Assembly: GCA_040222875.1 (NCBI GenBank)
Contig: JAVKCG010000004.1
Location: forward strand, 62,001 to 126,000
Direction of reading: 5' to 3'
Length of the DNA stretch: 64,000 bases
DNA from: JAJCYL01 sp040222875
GTDB lineage: Bacteria > Bacteroidota > Bacteroidia > Cytophagales > Cyclobacteriaceae
Below the pieces are notes generated by a model that saw nothing but the letters and a program-made list of their open reading frames with translations, did not search any database and was not told the origin of the DNA. Both the position numbers and the translations under genes were made by a program. Below are positions 17,643 through 27,130 of this stretch, in pieces. Numbering within the stretch: position 1 is the stretch's first letter; every line of letters starts with the position of its first letter.

Positions 17643-19040
17643 ATGGCAGTAAGAGGTTCATTTAGCAGTAGACTTGGTTTCATTTTAGCCGCGGCTGGTT
17701 CAGCTGTAGGCTTAGGAAATATTTGGAAATTCCCTTTTGAAGTGGCAGGCGGTGGTGGAGCCGCCTTTGTTGTTATGTACCTCTTTTTTGCATTTCTATT
17801 GTGCTTTCCAGTGATGGTGACTGAAATAGCAATGGGCCGAAAAACAGGCAAAAATCCTATCGGTGCTTTTGGTGCATTGGGGTATGGAAACTGGAGTTTT
17901 GTTGGAAAATTAGGAACATTCTGTGGCGTACTTATTCTAAGCTATTACAACGTAATTGCGGGTTGGGCCCTTGGATATTTAGTGGAGATGTTTATGGGTA
18001 ATCTTGACATTGGCAATCAGTTTGGTGCTTTTATTACCAGCACTACCAAAGTTGTAATTTACACTGCCATTTTCATGTCAATGACCACAATGATAGTCGG
18101 TAGGGGCATATCAGGGGGCATCGAAAGGGCAGCGAAAATTTTAATGCCCACATTGCTCACAATGATCATTTGTCTGGTAGTTTATGCCTTTACGCTACCA
18201 AATGCCTTTGCTGGTTTAGAGTTTTATTTAGTGCCAAAATTTGAAAACATCAATGCAACATCAATGGGTGGTGCACTGAGGCAGGCATTCTTTTCCCTAT
18301 CTCTCGGAATGGGTACCATGATCACTTATGGAAGCTATTTATCCAAGAAAGAAAATATCGTTTCCGCATCTGCAATGGTTACGCTTACAGATGTAATTAT
18401 CGCTTTCATTGGTGGCTTGATGATATTCCCAATAGTTGCCTTTAACAATGGGGGCGACATGAGCAACCTTGTGGATACCGTTGGGTTGGTTTTTGTAAAC
18501 CTTCCAGGGGCATTTGCCAATATGGGCCCTGTTCTTGGCCAGGTGGTCGGCACTTTCTTTTTCTTGTTAATTGCTTTTGCTGCATTGACTTCTACAGTTT
18601 CACTGCTTGAGGTACCGGTTTCTTATGTGGTAGATGAATTGAAAATTCAACGGACCAAGGCTGTTTGGTTGGTTGCTGGAGTAATTTACTTGGTGGGCCT
18701 TCCATCTTTATTAGGTAACGGTATTTCTGATTTCTTCTCATCTGCTTTTTCATTGCCATTTGGAGTTGAGTCACCTGCTTCAACAGATTTTTTATCTCTG
18801 GCAGTAGCCGTTTCAGACATACTGCTACTACTCGGAGGCTTTTTTATAGTAACATTTGCAGCGTACATCTGGAAAAAAGAAAACCTGGTGGCCGAACTCA
18901 AGTGCGGTTTTGAAAATTATGAAGATAGTTTTGCCAGTAAGTTCTTGAACGTGGCCATTAGTTACATATGCCCCATTTTACTTGCCTCATTATTCATAAT
19001 GGTTTTGCTAAGTCATTTTTTCGGAATCAGCATTATTTAG
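17643..19040 (+). CDS. Sodium-dependent transporter, NSS/SNF family
   Basis: 465 residues with about 11-12 membrane segments, as in bacterial LeuT-fold transporters. The N-terminus carries the family signature FSSRLGFILAAAGSAVGLGNIWKFPF, where the unwound part of helix 1 binds Na+ and substrate. Bacterial relatives (LeuT, TnaT, MhsT) import neutral or aromatic amino acids with Na+; the substrate here is not known. Start at the ATG at 17643. The next gene, a potassium channel, begins 40 bases downstream in the same direction and could be co-transcribed. Confidence 0.93.
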   Translation: MAVRGSFSSRLGFILAAAGSAVGLGNIWKFPFEVAGGGGAAFVVMYLFFAFLLCFPVMVTEIAMGRKTGKNPIGAFGALGYGNWSFVGKLGTFCGVLILSYYNVIAGWALGYLVEMFMGNLDIGNQFGAFITSTTKVVIYTAIFMSMTTMIVGRGISGGIERAAKILMPTLLTMIICLVVYAFTLPNAFAGLEFYLVPKFENINATSMGGALRQAFFSLSLGMGTMITYGSYLSKKENIVSASAMVTLTDVIIAFIGGLMIFPIVAFNNGGDMSNLVDTVGLVFVNLPGAFANMGPVLGQVVGTFFFLLIAFAALTSTVSLLEVPVSYVVDELKIQRTKAVWLVAGVIYLVGLPSLLGNGISDFFSSAFSLPFGVESPASTDFLSLAVAVSDILLLLGGFFIVTFAAYIWKKENLVAELKCGFENYEDSFASKFLNVAISYICPILLASLFIMVLLSHFFGISII

Positions 19041-19080
19041 CCATTTGAGTCACTTACTTTGATTGGCTAATTTTAAGTCT

Positions 19081-19950
19081 ATGGAGGAAACCCAGCTAAG
19101 TCCTAAAAACTCCCTTAGGAAAAAACTCTTCATCATAATATTCGGGACCGATACCAGGGCCGGTAAAATTTTTGACATCATCGTTCTGTACGCCATACTG
19201 CTAAGTGTAATGGCAGTTATGATTGAAAGTGTAGAAGAAATCCAGCAACGATTTGGTGATTACCTCACTGTAATTGAATGGTTCTTTACCATAATTTTCA
19301 CCATTGAATACATAGCCAGGCTTTATGTATCTGAAAAGCCATTGAAATATGCCCTGAGCTTTCTGGGCTTCATTGACCTATTTTCAATAATTCCAACCTA
19401 TCTAACCCTATTTGTTACTGGTACGCACTTTCTGATTGTGATCAGAACAATCCGACTATTGAGGGTTTTCCGAATACTTAAGCTTACCCGTTATTTGAGT
19501 GAAGCCAAAATGCTTGGCGATGCCCTGAAATCAAGCAGGTATAAAATATTCGTGTTTATGTTATCTGTATTCAGTTTGCAGATAATCGCTGGAACGCTTA
19601 TGTACCTTATTGAAGGTGCTGAACATGGGTTCACAAGTATTCCCAGAAGCATTTATTGGGCAATCGTTACCCTTACTACTGTTGGTTATGGTGATATAGC
19701 ACCAGGTACAGTCATTGGTCAGCTTTTCGCATCCGTCTTGATGATCATGGGTTATGCCATTTTAGCTGTACCGACCGGAATTGTGACTTCTGAAATAACT
19801 AAGGAAAACCTTAAAGGCAAGAAATTTAAAGTTTGTGAGAATTGCTTCCACGATGAACATGAACCAGATTCAAGGCACTGCAAAATGTGCGGTTCTAAAT
19901 TGGATTGGAGAGCATACGGCGGTGAGGCAAAACAAGAAGTTAAGCAATAG
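19081..19950 (+). CDS. Voltage-gated potassium channel (Kv-like ion transporter) with zinc-ribbon tail
   Basis: 289 residues from the ATG at 19081. Six membrane segments: voltage sensor with an S4 rich in spaced Arg (VIRTIRLLRVFRILKLTR), then the pore with selectivity filter TTVGYGD. After S6 a cytoplasmic tail carries CENC and CKMC pairs (CENCFHDEHEPDSRHCKMC), a zinc-ribbon-like finger not found in classic KvAP or E. coli Kch. It exports or conducts K+ in response to voltage. The last 11 bases overlap the 3' end of the convergent membrane-protein gene. Confidence 0.93.
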   Translation: MEETQLSPKNSLRKKLFIIIFGTDTRAGKIFDIIVLYAILLSVMAVMIESVEEIQQRFGDYLTVIEWFFTIIFTIEYIARLYVSEKPLKYALSFLGFIDLFSIIPTYLTLFVTGTHFLIVIRTIRLLRVFRILKLTRYLSEAKMLGDALKSSRYKIFVFMLSVFSLQIIAGTLMYLIEGAEHGFTSIPRSIYWAIVTLTTVGYGDIAPGTVIGQLFASVLMIMGYAILAVPTGIVTSEITKENLKGKKFKVCENCFHDEHEPDSRHCKMCGSKLDWRAYGGEAKQEVKQ

Positions 19951-20449
19951 GCAACTTCTCTCTTAAAATATTAGCTTCAGGTTCATTCAATTGCAATACT
20001 TCTACTACCAGCTTCAACGTGGGTCTTTTTAAGGACATTATTACTAAAATAACCACATAAGAAATCACATGGATTTTGCTTTGCGTGAGATACAAACCCA
20101 ATGCAACCAGGATAGATGCCGCCTCAAACATTAGATACATCCGCATCAAGGCTTTATGTAACCAAATCATTTTGGCTCTTAAGGGTTTAGCTACAGGCAC
20201 TTGCAATCTTGAAGATTTAAACCCAGCAAAACCAATCCAACAGCAGTAGGCTGCCAATCCGGTAATAGTAATGTTGACTAATGAGATTAACCAAACATCT
20301 GATAGGATTTCTGGTAGCGCATTTCTTAAAGTAGCCAAATACATAATTCCGAATGGCACTAATGGCAACGCAATCAAAAGGTTAAATATCAAATTGAGGC
20401 GATGGTAAAAATCTTCACCATTTTTAAATGTTGCATTACTGAACATCAA
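19940..20449 (-). CDS. Hypothetical four-helix membrane protein
   Basis: 169 residues with about four hydrophobic segments (near 20-40, 53-75, 100-120 and 125-145). No recognised family. The start overlaps the stop of the upstream quinone oxidoreductase gene by 4 bases, so the two are coupled. Its 3' end overlaps the potassium channel gene tail to tail by 11 bases. The function is unknown; it is likely an inner-membrane protein. Confidence 0.75.
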   Translation of the reverse strand: MMFSNATFKNGEDFYHRLNLIFNLLIALPLVPFGIMYLATLRNALPEILSDVWLISLVNITITGLAAYCCWIGFAGFKSSRLQVPVAKPLRAKMIWLHKALMRMYLMFEAASILVALGLYLTQSKIHVISYVVILVIMSLKRPTLKLVVEVLQLNEPEANILREKLPIA

Positions 20450-21426
20450 CTCACCTCCAACACTAATTTCCCCATCACTTTTCGATCCATAATTTCACGG
20501 AGCGCCCTACCAGCTTCTGCCAACTGGTAGGTAGCATGAATTGGCGGGTTGATTCTACCCTCACCTACCATATTCAATAGCGCCTCAAAGTTCTGTCGAT
20601 TTTTTTGTGGTTCCTTTCTAAAAAAACCACCCCAAAAAACGCCTACTATTGAACATCCTTTCAGCAAAGGCAAATTCATTGGGATTTTAGGAATTTTACC
20701 TGCCGCAAAACCAACTATCAGGTATCTTCCATTCCAGGCAATTGCCCTCAAAGCTGGTTCAGTATAAGGCTCACCAACCGGATCATAAATCACATCCACC
20801 CCATTGCCTCCGGTGAGATCTTTCGCTGATTTTTTTAGGTCGCCCCGGCTGTAATTAATTACTTCGTCAGCCCCATTTTGGAGACAGAGCTCACCTTTAT
20901 CATCCGATGAAACAGCAGCAATGACCCGGGCACCCAGAGCCTTGCCAATTTGAACAGCTGCAATGCCAACACCTCCAGCCGCTCCTAAAACCATTAAGGT
21001 TTCATCAGTTTTCAAATGAGCCCTATCGACTAGGGCATGATAAGATGTCCCATACGCCTCAGCAATAACCGCCCCAGTTGAAAACGCTATTTTTTCTGGA
21101 AGCAAGAAGGTATTTGAAGCCATTGCCCTGACTTCATTGGCAAATCCACCCCAACCCGTACCAGCAATCACCCTATCGCCAGCTTTAAATCCAGACACAT
21201 TGGCCCCTACCGCTTTAATAACTCCTGCAACTTCACCACCTGGGGAAAAGGGCATGTCAGGCTGAAATTGATACAATCCCTGAACTATGAGTGTGTCAGG
21301 AAAATTAACCCCGGCAGCTTTCACTGAAATAATTACTTCATCAGGGGATGGGTCAGATAGCGCTGGAACTTCCCCAAGGCTCAAGTTTTCAGGAGGGCCA
21401 AAGGCTTCGCATAAAATTGCTTTCAT
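20446..21426 (-). CDS. NADPH:quinone oxidoreductase family (zinc-less MDR)
   Basis: 326 residues, medium-chain dehydrogenase/reductase of the quinone oxidoreductase branch. It has a GroES-like N-terminal domain (AAGVNFPDTLIVQG) and a Rossmann domain with the nucleotide motif AAGGVGIAAVQIGKALGARVIA; the zinc-binding Cys/His set of alcohol dehydrogenases is absent. It probably reduces quinones or enones with NADPH. It is the first gene of a two-gene operon, with a 4-base overlap into the membrane protein gene. A close start, ATG at 21426, fits the family's MKAILCEAFGPPE opening. Confidence 0.92.
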   Translation of the reverse strand: MKAILCEAFGPPENLSLGEVPALSDPSPDEVIISVKAAGVNFPDTLIVQGLYQFQPDMPFSPGGEVAGVIKAVGANVSGFKAGDRVIAGTGWGGFANEVRAMASNTFLLPEKIAFSTGAVIAEAYGTSYHALVDRAHLKTDETLMVLGAAGGVGIAAVQIGKALGARVIAAVSSDDKGELCLQNGADEVINYSRGDLKKSAKDLTGGNGVDVIYDPVGEPYTEPALRAIAWNGRYLIVGFAAGKIPKIPMNLPLLKGCSIVGVFWGGFFRKEPQKNRQNFEALLNMVGEGRINPPIHATYQLAEAGRALREIMDRKVMGKLVLEVS

Positions 21427-21585
21427 TCGGCAAGTTTAGGGCAATTGAATGAGTTAACGTGATACTGATTGGTTGGTCTTTTTGAAAATTATATAAGCAA
21501 CCTTGATCTGTTTTTCTTAAATTAATCCCGTAATTGGAGCCAGCGGATTTATGAGATCAATCATCGTCACCTTAATGTAGTTAGT

Positions 21586-22035
21586 ATGGGTTTATTCGGA
21601 TTATTCGGTCCTAAAATGAAAAAAGAGTTGCTAGACAGCCATTTGAAAAATCTATGGGAAGTAGCAATGTCTGACGGCCATATTGATGAAAGTGAAACAA
21701 AACTCCTTTATCAAATTGCGAACAGGCATGGAGCTGGAAAAAGCAGGGCGAATAAAATTAAGGGCCGGATGGATTCAATTGAATTTGTGAGCCCCGATAA
21801 TGATGAGGAGCGTTTCGATCAAATTTATGACCTGGTAATGATGATGGCCGCTGACGGCGAGATTGATGACAATGAGATGGCTGTCTGCAACAAATACGCT
21901 GAAAAATTGGGCTTCGATAAGAGAATTGTAGAAGAAATGGTCTATTCAATTAGCTCTAATATTACAGTGGGCAATGATCCGGAAGAAACCAAACAACGGA
22001 TCAAGTACATGCTCAAGCTGGACGAAAAACAATAA
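21586..22035 (+). CDS. TerB-family (tellurite resistance TerB-like) protein
   Basis: 149 residues, all-helical TerB fold. Two acidic repeats are visible, MSDGHIDESE (about 29-38) and AADGEIDDNE (about 87-96), matching the paired metal-binding helices of TerB. TerB-like domains occur in stress and membrane-associated complexes; tellurite resistance itself is not implied, as no other ter gene is near. The VOC-family gene begins 36 bases downstream in the same direction. Confidence 0.88.
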   Translation: MGLFGLFGPKMKKELLDSHLKNLWEVAMSDGHIDESETKLLYQIANRHGAGKSRANKIKGRMDSIEFVSPDNDEERFDQIYDLVMMMAADGEIDDNEMAVCNKYAEKLGFDKRIVEEMVYSISSNITVGNDPEETKQRIKYMLKLDEKQ

Positions 22036-22070
22036 ACTGTCGGAAGACGGTAGCTTATTCCATTAGAATC

Positions 22071-22565
22071 TTGAAAGACGGTAGCTATGTCATCCCAAGT
22101 GGCACCCGAATTGGCCACGTACATCTAAAAGTTGCCAATCTTCAAAGGTCCTTAGATTTTTATTGTGGGCTTTTAGGCTTTCAACTAACAACAACTTACG
22201 GTGATGAAGCAGCCTTTATTTCAGCTGGTGGATACCACCATCACATTGGATTAAATGTTTGGTTCAGTAAAAATGGTGAAGCTGCACCGAAAAATTCAAC
22301 AGGACTTTTTCATACTGCCATTCTTTACCCCACTCGAATGGATCTGGCTATAGCGGTTAGCAGACTATACGAAAATAACTATCCGCTCACGGGTGCGGCA
22401 AACCATGGTGTATCAGAGGCAATTTACCTTGACGACCCAGATAAAAACGGAGTAGAGCTGTATTGGGACCGCCCTCCAACGGAATGGCCCAGGAAAAGTG
22501 ACTGCAGCCTTGATATGTACACCAGGCCATTAAATATTGAAGCATTGTTATCAATTGTTAACTGA
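22071..22565 (+). CDS. VOC family (glyoxalase/extradiol dioxygenase-like) protein
   Basis: 164 residues. No ATG is available; TTG at 22071 gives the best start just before IGHVHLKVANLQRSLDFY, the standard first betaalphabetabetabeta unit. Metal-ligand candidates are His in GHVHL, His in GLFHTAILYP and Glu in GVELYWDRP, as in CatE-like and glyoxalase-like members. Substrate unknown. It lies 36 bases downstream of the TerB-like gene; the bases just before the start and just after the TerB stop share a short repeat (GAAGACGGTAGCT and GAAAGACGGTAGCT). Confidence 0.88.
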   Translation: MKDGSYVIPSGTRIGHVHLKVANLQRSLDFYCGLLGFQLTTTYGDEAAFISAGGYHHHIGLNVWFSKNGEAAPKNSTGLFHTAILYPTRMDLAIAVSRLYENNYPLTGAANHGVSEAIYLDDPDKNGVELYWDRPPTEWPRKSDCSLDMYTRPLNIEALLSIVN

Positions 22566-22592
22566 AGCAGATATAAAAGTGGGGCTTTCGAA

Positions 22593-24134
22593 CTATCGGT
22601 CCCTGAACTTATCATTGATTACATCCTGGACTGGCCGGCCCTCAATCTTACTCTCTAACCACGAAATAATATCTAAATAAAGAAATGGACGGCGTTCCAT
22701 AGGGTCTTGCGAAATCTGTATCAGTTTGTTTTTAAGTTTTTCAAATTCCTTTTTGATCTCGCTGGGCATCACTTTCGGAAGCTTCCTTAAAAATTTAAAT
22801 ATCTCCAACTGCATACTTTGGAGGTTATCCATCTTAGCCAAAAATCGATATACAGATTTTACCTGATAGTCAACTAAATCTTCATTTCCTATTTCAAAAT
22901 GAGCAATGAGATTCAAAATTCTCGCAAAGCAATGCAAGTCTTCCCTCAGGTTTTGATCTTTAAAATTAATAATCTTGTTCAGGTAGGTAATTGCGTTTTT
23001 ATTGTCCCCACTTCCAAAATACAGGCAGGCAATTTTGTAGTAAAAAAGGAGCAGCCAGTGATAATCAAGTTTTCCTGAAAGGCGTTTTAGTTCTTTATTA
23101 AACTCAGGCAAGAATGTCAGGCCTATACTAAAAGTACCCTCCAGAAAGTGTTTATCAATCCAGGCGAGGTTTGTATACAAAAAAAGCAGAACCCTGTTGT
23201 TTTCAGTAAAATTGTAATCTGTGCTTTTTGATAAGGACATTAAATCCTCAAGCACCTGATTATGTTTCAAATAAGACCTTGTATTAAACAGTGCTAACTG
23301 AAGGTTATGTAATCCTTTTATATAAAGGTCCATCTGCCTTGGAATCATCTCAGGCTGATTATGAAAAAGGTCAACCCAGTATTGTGCATTGCGATAGCAC
23401 TGTGGAAAATCCTGGATAATGTAATAGTACCAGCCCTTCGATTGGAAATAGTACAATTTTTCAAAAAATGACATATTACCGATAGCAAGGTTTGGCAGCT
23501 TACCATCAAAATAGGTTTTGACTAATTGAAAGTCATTCTTGTTGCGCACAAAACCAACCTTAAGATATAGGCCGTACAATGACAGCGCCAAATTAGATAG
23601 TTCCTGGGTGCGGGTAATGGTTGCCCCCACTTCAACTGATTCAGAAGTTAGCTCCTCTGCCCTATCCCCAATGCTCCGGGTGATATATTGGGACTCGATC
23701 ATTTTCTCAAAATCAAGGATTTCCAGATGAAGCACATGTTGCTTTTCTTCAACAGCCTTCTGTTTCACCTTATCTAACACCTTGAGGCTTTGCCGATACA
23801 GCCCTTTGTTATACAAAATTCTTGCATAATCAATATTCTCCCTGATCTGAATGTCAGCATTTTGGTTGATGTGGTTAAGCCTAAGGCTGGTCAGGATTTG
23901 TTTGTATAGATGCGCTTTTAAGTTTGAAAGCTGACCCGATTTTATACCTTTCCCACGTTGCAAGATTGCATCTTCAGTATACTCTTTTAGCTGATCAATG
24001 ATGTCAAAGAGTTGAACAAACTTCGCCTCCTCGTTCGGGTTGATCCGGTTCGCGTATACCTTAAAATTTCGCTTTTCAGACTTAGATAGCGATTTTATCA
24101 ACTCAAATAAAGGTTCTTGCGAAATCTTGGGCAT
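22593..24134 (-). CDS. Helical-repeat (TPR-like) hypothetical protein
   Basis: 513 residues, almost entirely helical, with recurring Tyr/Leu-Ala-type helix pairs of about 35-40 residues (for example IDYARILYNKGLYRQSLKVL), so probably a TPR-like scaffold. It has no signal peptide or membrane segment and no catalytic motif. The start, MPKISQEPLFELIKSLSKSEKRNFKVY, resembles a group of Bacteroidota proteins of unknown function. It is a single gene, convergent with the VOC-family gene 27 bases away and divergent from leuA. Confidence 0.8.
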   Translation of the reverse strand: MPKISQEPLFELIKSLSKSEKRNFKVYANRINPNEEAKFVQLFDIIDQLKEYTEDAILQRGKGIKSGQLSNLKAHLYKQILTSLRLNHINQNADIQIRENIDYARILYNKGLYRQSLKVLDKVKQKAVEEKQHVLHLEILDFEKMIESQYITRSIGDRAEELTSESVEVGATITRTQELSNLALSLYGLYLKVGFVRNKNDFQLVKTYFDGKLPNLAIGNMSFFEKLYYFQSKGWYYYIIQDFPQCYRNAQYWVDLFHNQPEMIPRQMDLYIKGLHNLQLALFNTRSYLKHNQVLEDLMSLSKSTDYNFTENNRVLLFLYTNLAWIDKHFLEGTFSIGLTFLPEFNKELKRLSGKLDYHWLLLFYYKIACLYFGSGDNKNAITYLNKIINFKDQNLREDLHCFARILNLIAHFEIGNEDLVDYQVKSVYRFLAKMDNLQSMQLEIFKFLRKLPKVMPSEIKKEFEKLKNKLIQISQDPMERRPFLYLDIISWLESKIEGRPVQDVINDKFRDR

Positions 24135-24293
24135 TGTAAAATGACCTTTCGGAATTTAACTTAAATAATTATAAATCAGCTACTTAAAAAACAAAAGCTG
24201 CTTTTGGGTATCGTAGCCAGAGGGTTATGTTGTTCTGAACAAGCTTCCAAGTTAGTCTACTTTCGGAATTGAAAACAAACATCAATTCCTGAT

Positions 24294-25457
24294 ATGTCTA
24301 AGGATAAGATACACATTTTTGATACAACGCTTCGGGATGGAGAGCAGGTTCCTGGTTGTCAGCTTAACACCAAAGAGAAGGTGAGAATAGCCAAAGCATT
24401 GGAAGAGCTGGGTGTTGACGTAATCGAGGCTGGTTTTCCAGTTTCAAGCCCTGGCGATTTCAATTCTGTGCAGGAAATTTGCAAGGCAGTTAAAGAACCA
24501 ATTGTTTGCGGACTGACCAGGGCGAAGGTTGTTGACATTGATTGTGCCGCTCAGGCCCTCCACTTTGCCAGGCGTAAGCGTATTCATACGGGTATCGGCT
24601 CATCTGATATACACATTGAACATAAATTAAAGTCAACGAGGGAAAAGGTTTTGGAGCAGGGTGTTGCAGCCGTAAAGTATGCAAGGAAATTTGTTGATGA
24701 TGTAGAATTCTATGCTGAAGACGCAGGAAGGGCAGATCAGGAATTTCTGGCAAGAATGGTTGAGGCGGTAATTGCTGTTGGTGCTACAGTTGTTAATATT
24801 CCTGATACAACAGGCTACAATCTTCCCGAGATGTTTGGTGCCAAGATTAAATACCTAATGGACAATGTGCCGAATATTGACAAAGCAATTATTTCTGTTC
24901 ATTGCCACAACGATTTAGGATTAGCAACTGCAAATAGTGTTGCAGGCCTCTTAAATGGAGCCAGACAAGTGGAAGTAACCATTAATGGCATCGGTGAAAG
25001 AGCAGGGAATACGTCGTTGGAAGAAGTCGTAATGATTACCAAAAGTCACCCTGCGTTGGATTTACAATGTGACATTGATACGACGAAACTCTATGGCTTG
25101 AGCCATCTGGTATCAGACTTAATGGGGATGCCGGTTCAGCCAAATAAGGCTATTGTTGGTAGCAATGCTTTCGCCCACTCCAGTGGAATTCATCAGGACG
25201 GGGTAATCAAGCATAGGGAGAATTATGAGATCATTAACCCTGTTGATGTCGGTGTGCCGGAGTCAAGCATCGTACTCACAGCAAGGAGCGGTAGGGCCGC
25301 TTTGAGGCACCGCCTGGAGATATTAGGCTACAGATTCGATCGGGACGAAATGGAGGTTATCTACATAAATTTCCTTGAAATGGCTGATGAAAGAAAGCAG
25401 ATCGAAGATGAAGATTTGCATGAATTAGTGAGTACGGAGCAGGTAGCAGTTGCTTGA
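24294..25457 (+). CDS. leuA: 2-isopropylmalate synthase, short form without regulatory domain
   Basis: 387 residues. DRE-TIM-type aldol condensation enzyme that joins acetyl-CoA and 2-oxoisovalerate in the first step of leucine synthesis. The DTTLRDGEQ start, the metal-binding HCHND, and NGIGERAGN motifs are present. After the catalytic barrel and a short C-terminal subdomain the protein ends, so the LeuA allosteric dimer domain that senses leucine is missing. It heads the cluster leuA-leuC-leuD-second synthase-leuB. The 177-base gap to leuC holds a palindromic intergenic element. Confidence 0.93.
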   Translation: MSKDKIHIFDTTLRDGEQVPGCQLNTKEKVRIAKALEELGVDVIEAGFPVSSPGDFNSVQEICKAVKEPIVCGLTRAKVVDIDCAAQALHFARRKRIHTGIGSSDIHIEHKLKSTREKVLEQGVAAVKYARKFVDDVEFYAEDAGRADQEFLARMVEAVIAVGATVVNIPDTTGYNLPEMFGAKIKYLMDNVPNIDKAIISVHCHNDLGLATANSVAGLLNGARQVEVTINGIGERAGNTSLEEVVMITKSHPALDLQCDIDTTKLYGLSHLVSDLMGMPVQPNKAIVGSNAFAHSSGIHQDGVIKHRENYEIINPVDVGVPESSIVLTARSGRAALRHRLEILGYRFDRDEMEVIYINFLEMADERKQIEDEDLHELVSTEQVAVA

Positions 25458-25465
25458 CCTTGGCG

Positions 25466-25561
25466 TCATTCCTGACGAAGCGTAGCGGAGATCAGGAATC
25501 TCAAGTTTCGAGGGATTCCCGACTCGGTCTTCACTTTGTTCAGACACTCTCGGGAATGACG
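25466..25561. repeat. Palindromic intergenic element (REP-like) inside the leu cluster
   Basis: 96-base element bounded by GTCATTCC (25466-25473) and GGAATGAC (25554-25561). Inside are two more stem pairs: ATTCCTGA/TCAGGAAT (25469-25476 with 25493-25500) and ATTCCCGA/TCGGGAAT (25516-25523 with 25551-25558). Multi-stem elements with GTCATTCC ends are common non-coding repeats. It lies 8 bases after the leuA stop. Its family membership is inferred from its shape; a related layout is seen at 34749-34855. Confidence 0.75.
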
Positions 25562-25634
25562 GAAGATGGATGTCATTTCAGCAATGGTTGAAATGGCTTT
25601 TTTTATGACATTTGACAATGAATTTTAGGCAATA

Positions 25635-27032
25635 ATGGCAAAAACACTTTTTGATAAAATTTGGGATGCACATGTGGTGAAAAGCATGAAAGATGGACCA
25701 GATGTGCTCTACATAGATAAACACCTGATCCATGAGGTCACGAGTCCACAGGCTTTTGCTGGATTAGAAAAGCGTGGAATTGGTGTAGCAAGGCCTGAAA
25801 ATACAGTAGCTACGGCTGACCACAATGTGCCCACAGAAAACCAGCATCTACCAATTCAAGATCAACTTTCCAGGTTTCAGGTAGATAAACTAACTGAGAA
25901 TTGTAAAAAGTTTGGGGTTACACTTTATGGATTGAATCATCCTTATCAGGGAATTGTGCATGTAATTGGCCCTCAATTGGGGCATACCCAGCCAGGAATG
26001 ACGATAGTATGTGGTGACAGCCATACTTCGACTCATGGTGCCTTTGGAGCGATCGCTTTCGGCATAGGTACCAGTGAGGTTGAGATGGTGTTGGCCACTC
26101 AATGTATTATGCAGCCCAAACCAAAGAAAATGCGCATCACAGTTGATGGCGTTTTAAGCGCCGGTGTTACTGCCAAAGATGTTGTACTGTACATCCTGGC
26201 TCAGGTGACGGCCAGCGGAGGTACAGGACATTTTATTGAGTTTGCCGGATCAGCAATAAAAAGCCTCAGTATGGAAGGCCGTATGACGGTTTGCAACATG
26301 AGTATTGAAATGGGTGCCAGAGGTGGCTTGATCGCTCCTGACGAAACAACGTTTGATTACATCAAAGGAAAAGAATTCGCCCCACAGGGTGCAGACTTTG
26401 ATACAGCCGTCGATGAATGGAAAAAGCTCTATTCTGATGATGGTGCTAAGTTTGATACCGAATTCAATTTTGATGCCGCAGATATAGAACCCATGATCAC
26501 CTATGGAACAAATCCTGGAATGGGAGCCAAGGTGAAAGGTAAGATTCCAGCATATTGCGAAGTGCCGGAATCAGATCGAAAAACTTTAGAAAAGTCTTTG
26601 GCCTACATGGGCTTCAATGCTGATGAGCAGATAGCTGGCAAAGCGGTGGACTACGTTTTCGTAGGTAGTTGCACCAATGGCCGCATCGAAGACTTAAGGG
26701 AAGTTGCCAATCTGGTAAAGGGAAAGAAAAAAGCGGATAACATTACAGCATGGATTGTACCCGGTTCGAAACAAGTTGAGCAACAAGCCAATGAAGAAGG
26801 AATTACCAAAATATTGGAAGAAGCCGGTTTCAAGTTACGCCAACCTGGCTGCTCAGCATGTCTGGCCATGAACGATGATAAAATTCCCGCAGGTAAATAT
26901 GCTGTTTCAACATCAAATAGAAACTTTGAAGGCAGGCAAGGGCCAGGTGCCAGAACATTATTGGCAAGCCCCCTAACCGCCGCGGCGGTTGCAATCACAG
27001 GAAAAATTATTGACCCAAGAGAGATTATTTAG
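25635..27032 (+). CDS. leuC: 3-isopropylmalate dehydratase large subunit
   Basis: 465 residues, standard LeuC length. An aconitase-fold enzyme with a 4Fe-4S cluster that, with LeuD, isomerises 2- to 3-isopropylmalate. Cluster ligands are visible in VFVGSCTNGR and in the CSACLAMN pair (two Cys); active-site motif GDSHTSTHGAFG is present. The product may also process citramalate made by the second synthase in this cluster. Start is the ATG at 25635. LeuD follows 98 bases downstream. Confidence 0.97.
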   Translation: MAKTLFDKIWDAHVVKSMKDGPDVLYIDKHLIHEVTSPQAFAGLEKRGIGVARPENTVATADHNVPTENQHLPIQDQLSRFQVDKLTENCKKFGVTLYGLNHPYQGIVHVIGPQLGHTQPGMTIVCGDSHTSTHGAFGAIAFGIGTSEVEMVLATQCIMQPKPKKMRITVDGVLSAGVTAKDVVLYILAQVTASGGTGHFIEFAGSAIKSLSMEGRMTVCNMSIEMGARGGLIAPDETTFDYIKGKEFAPQGADFDTAVDEWKKLYSDDGAKFDTEFNFDAADIEPMITYGTNPGMGAKVKGKIPAYCEVPESDRKTLEKSLAYMGFNADEQIAGKAVDYVFVGSCTNGRIEDLREVANLVKGKKKADNITAWIVPGSKQVEQQANEEGITKILEEAGFKLRQPGCSACLAMNDDKIPAGKYAVSTSNRNFEGRQGPGARTLLASPLTAAAVAITGKIIDPREII

Positions 27033-27130
27033 TTCTATCACCAGGAACACAATTGGCGTACAAAGCTCCACCAAAATTTACTTTGTGCTCTTCGTGGTTC
27101 TTTCAGAAACTTTCATGTTATAGTGTAAAT

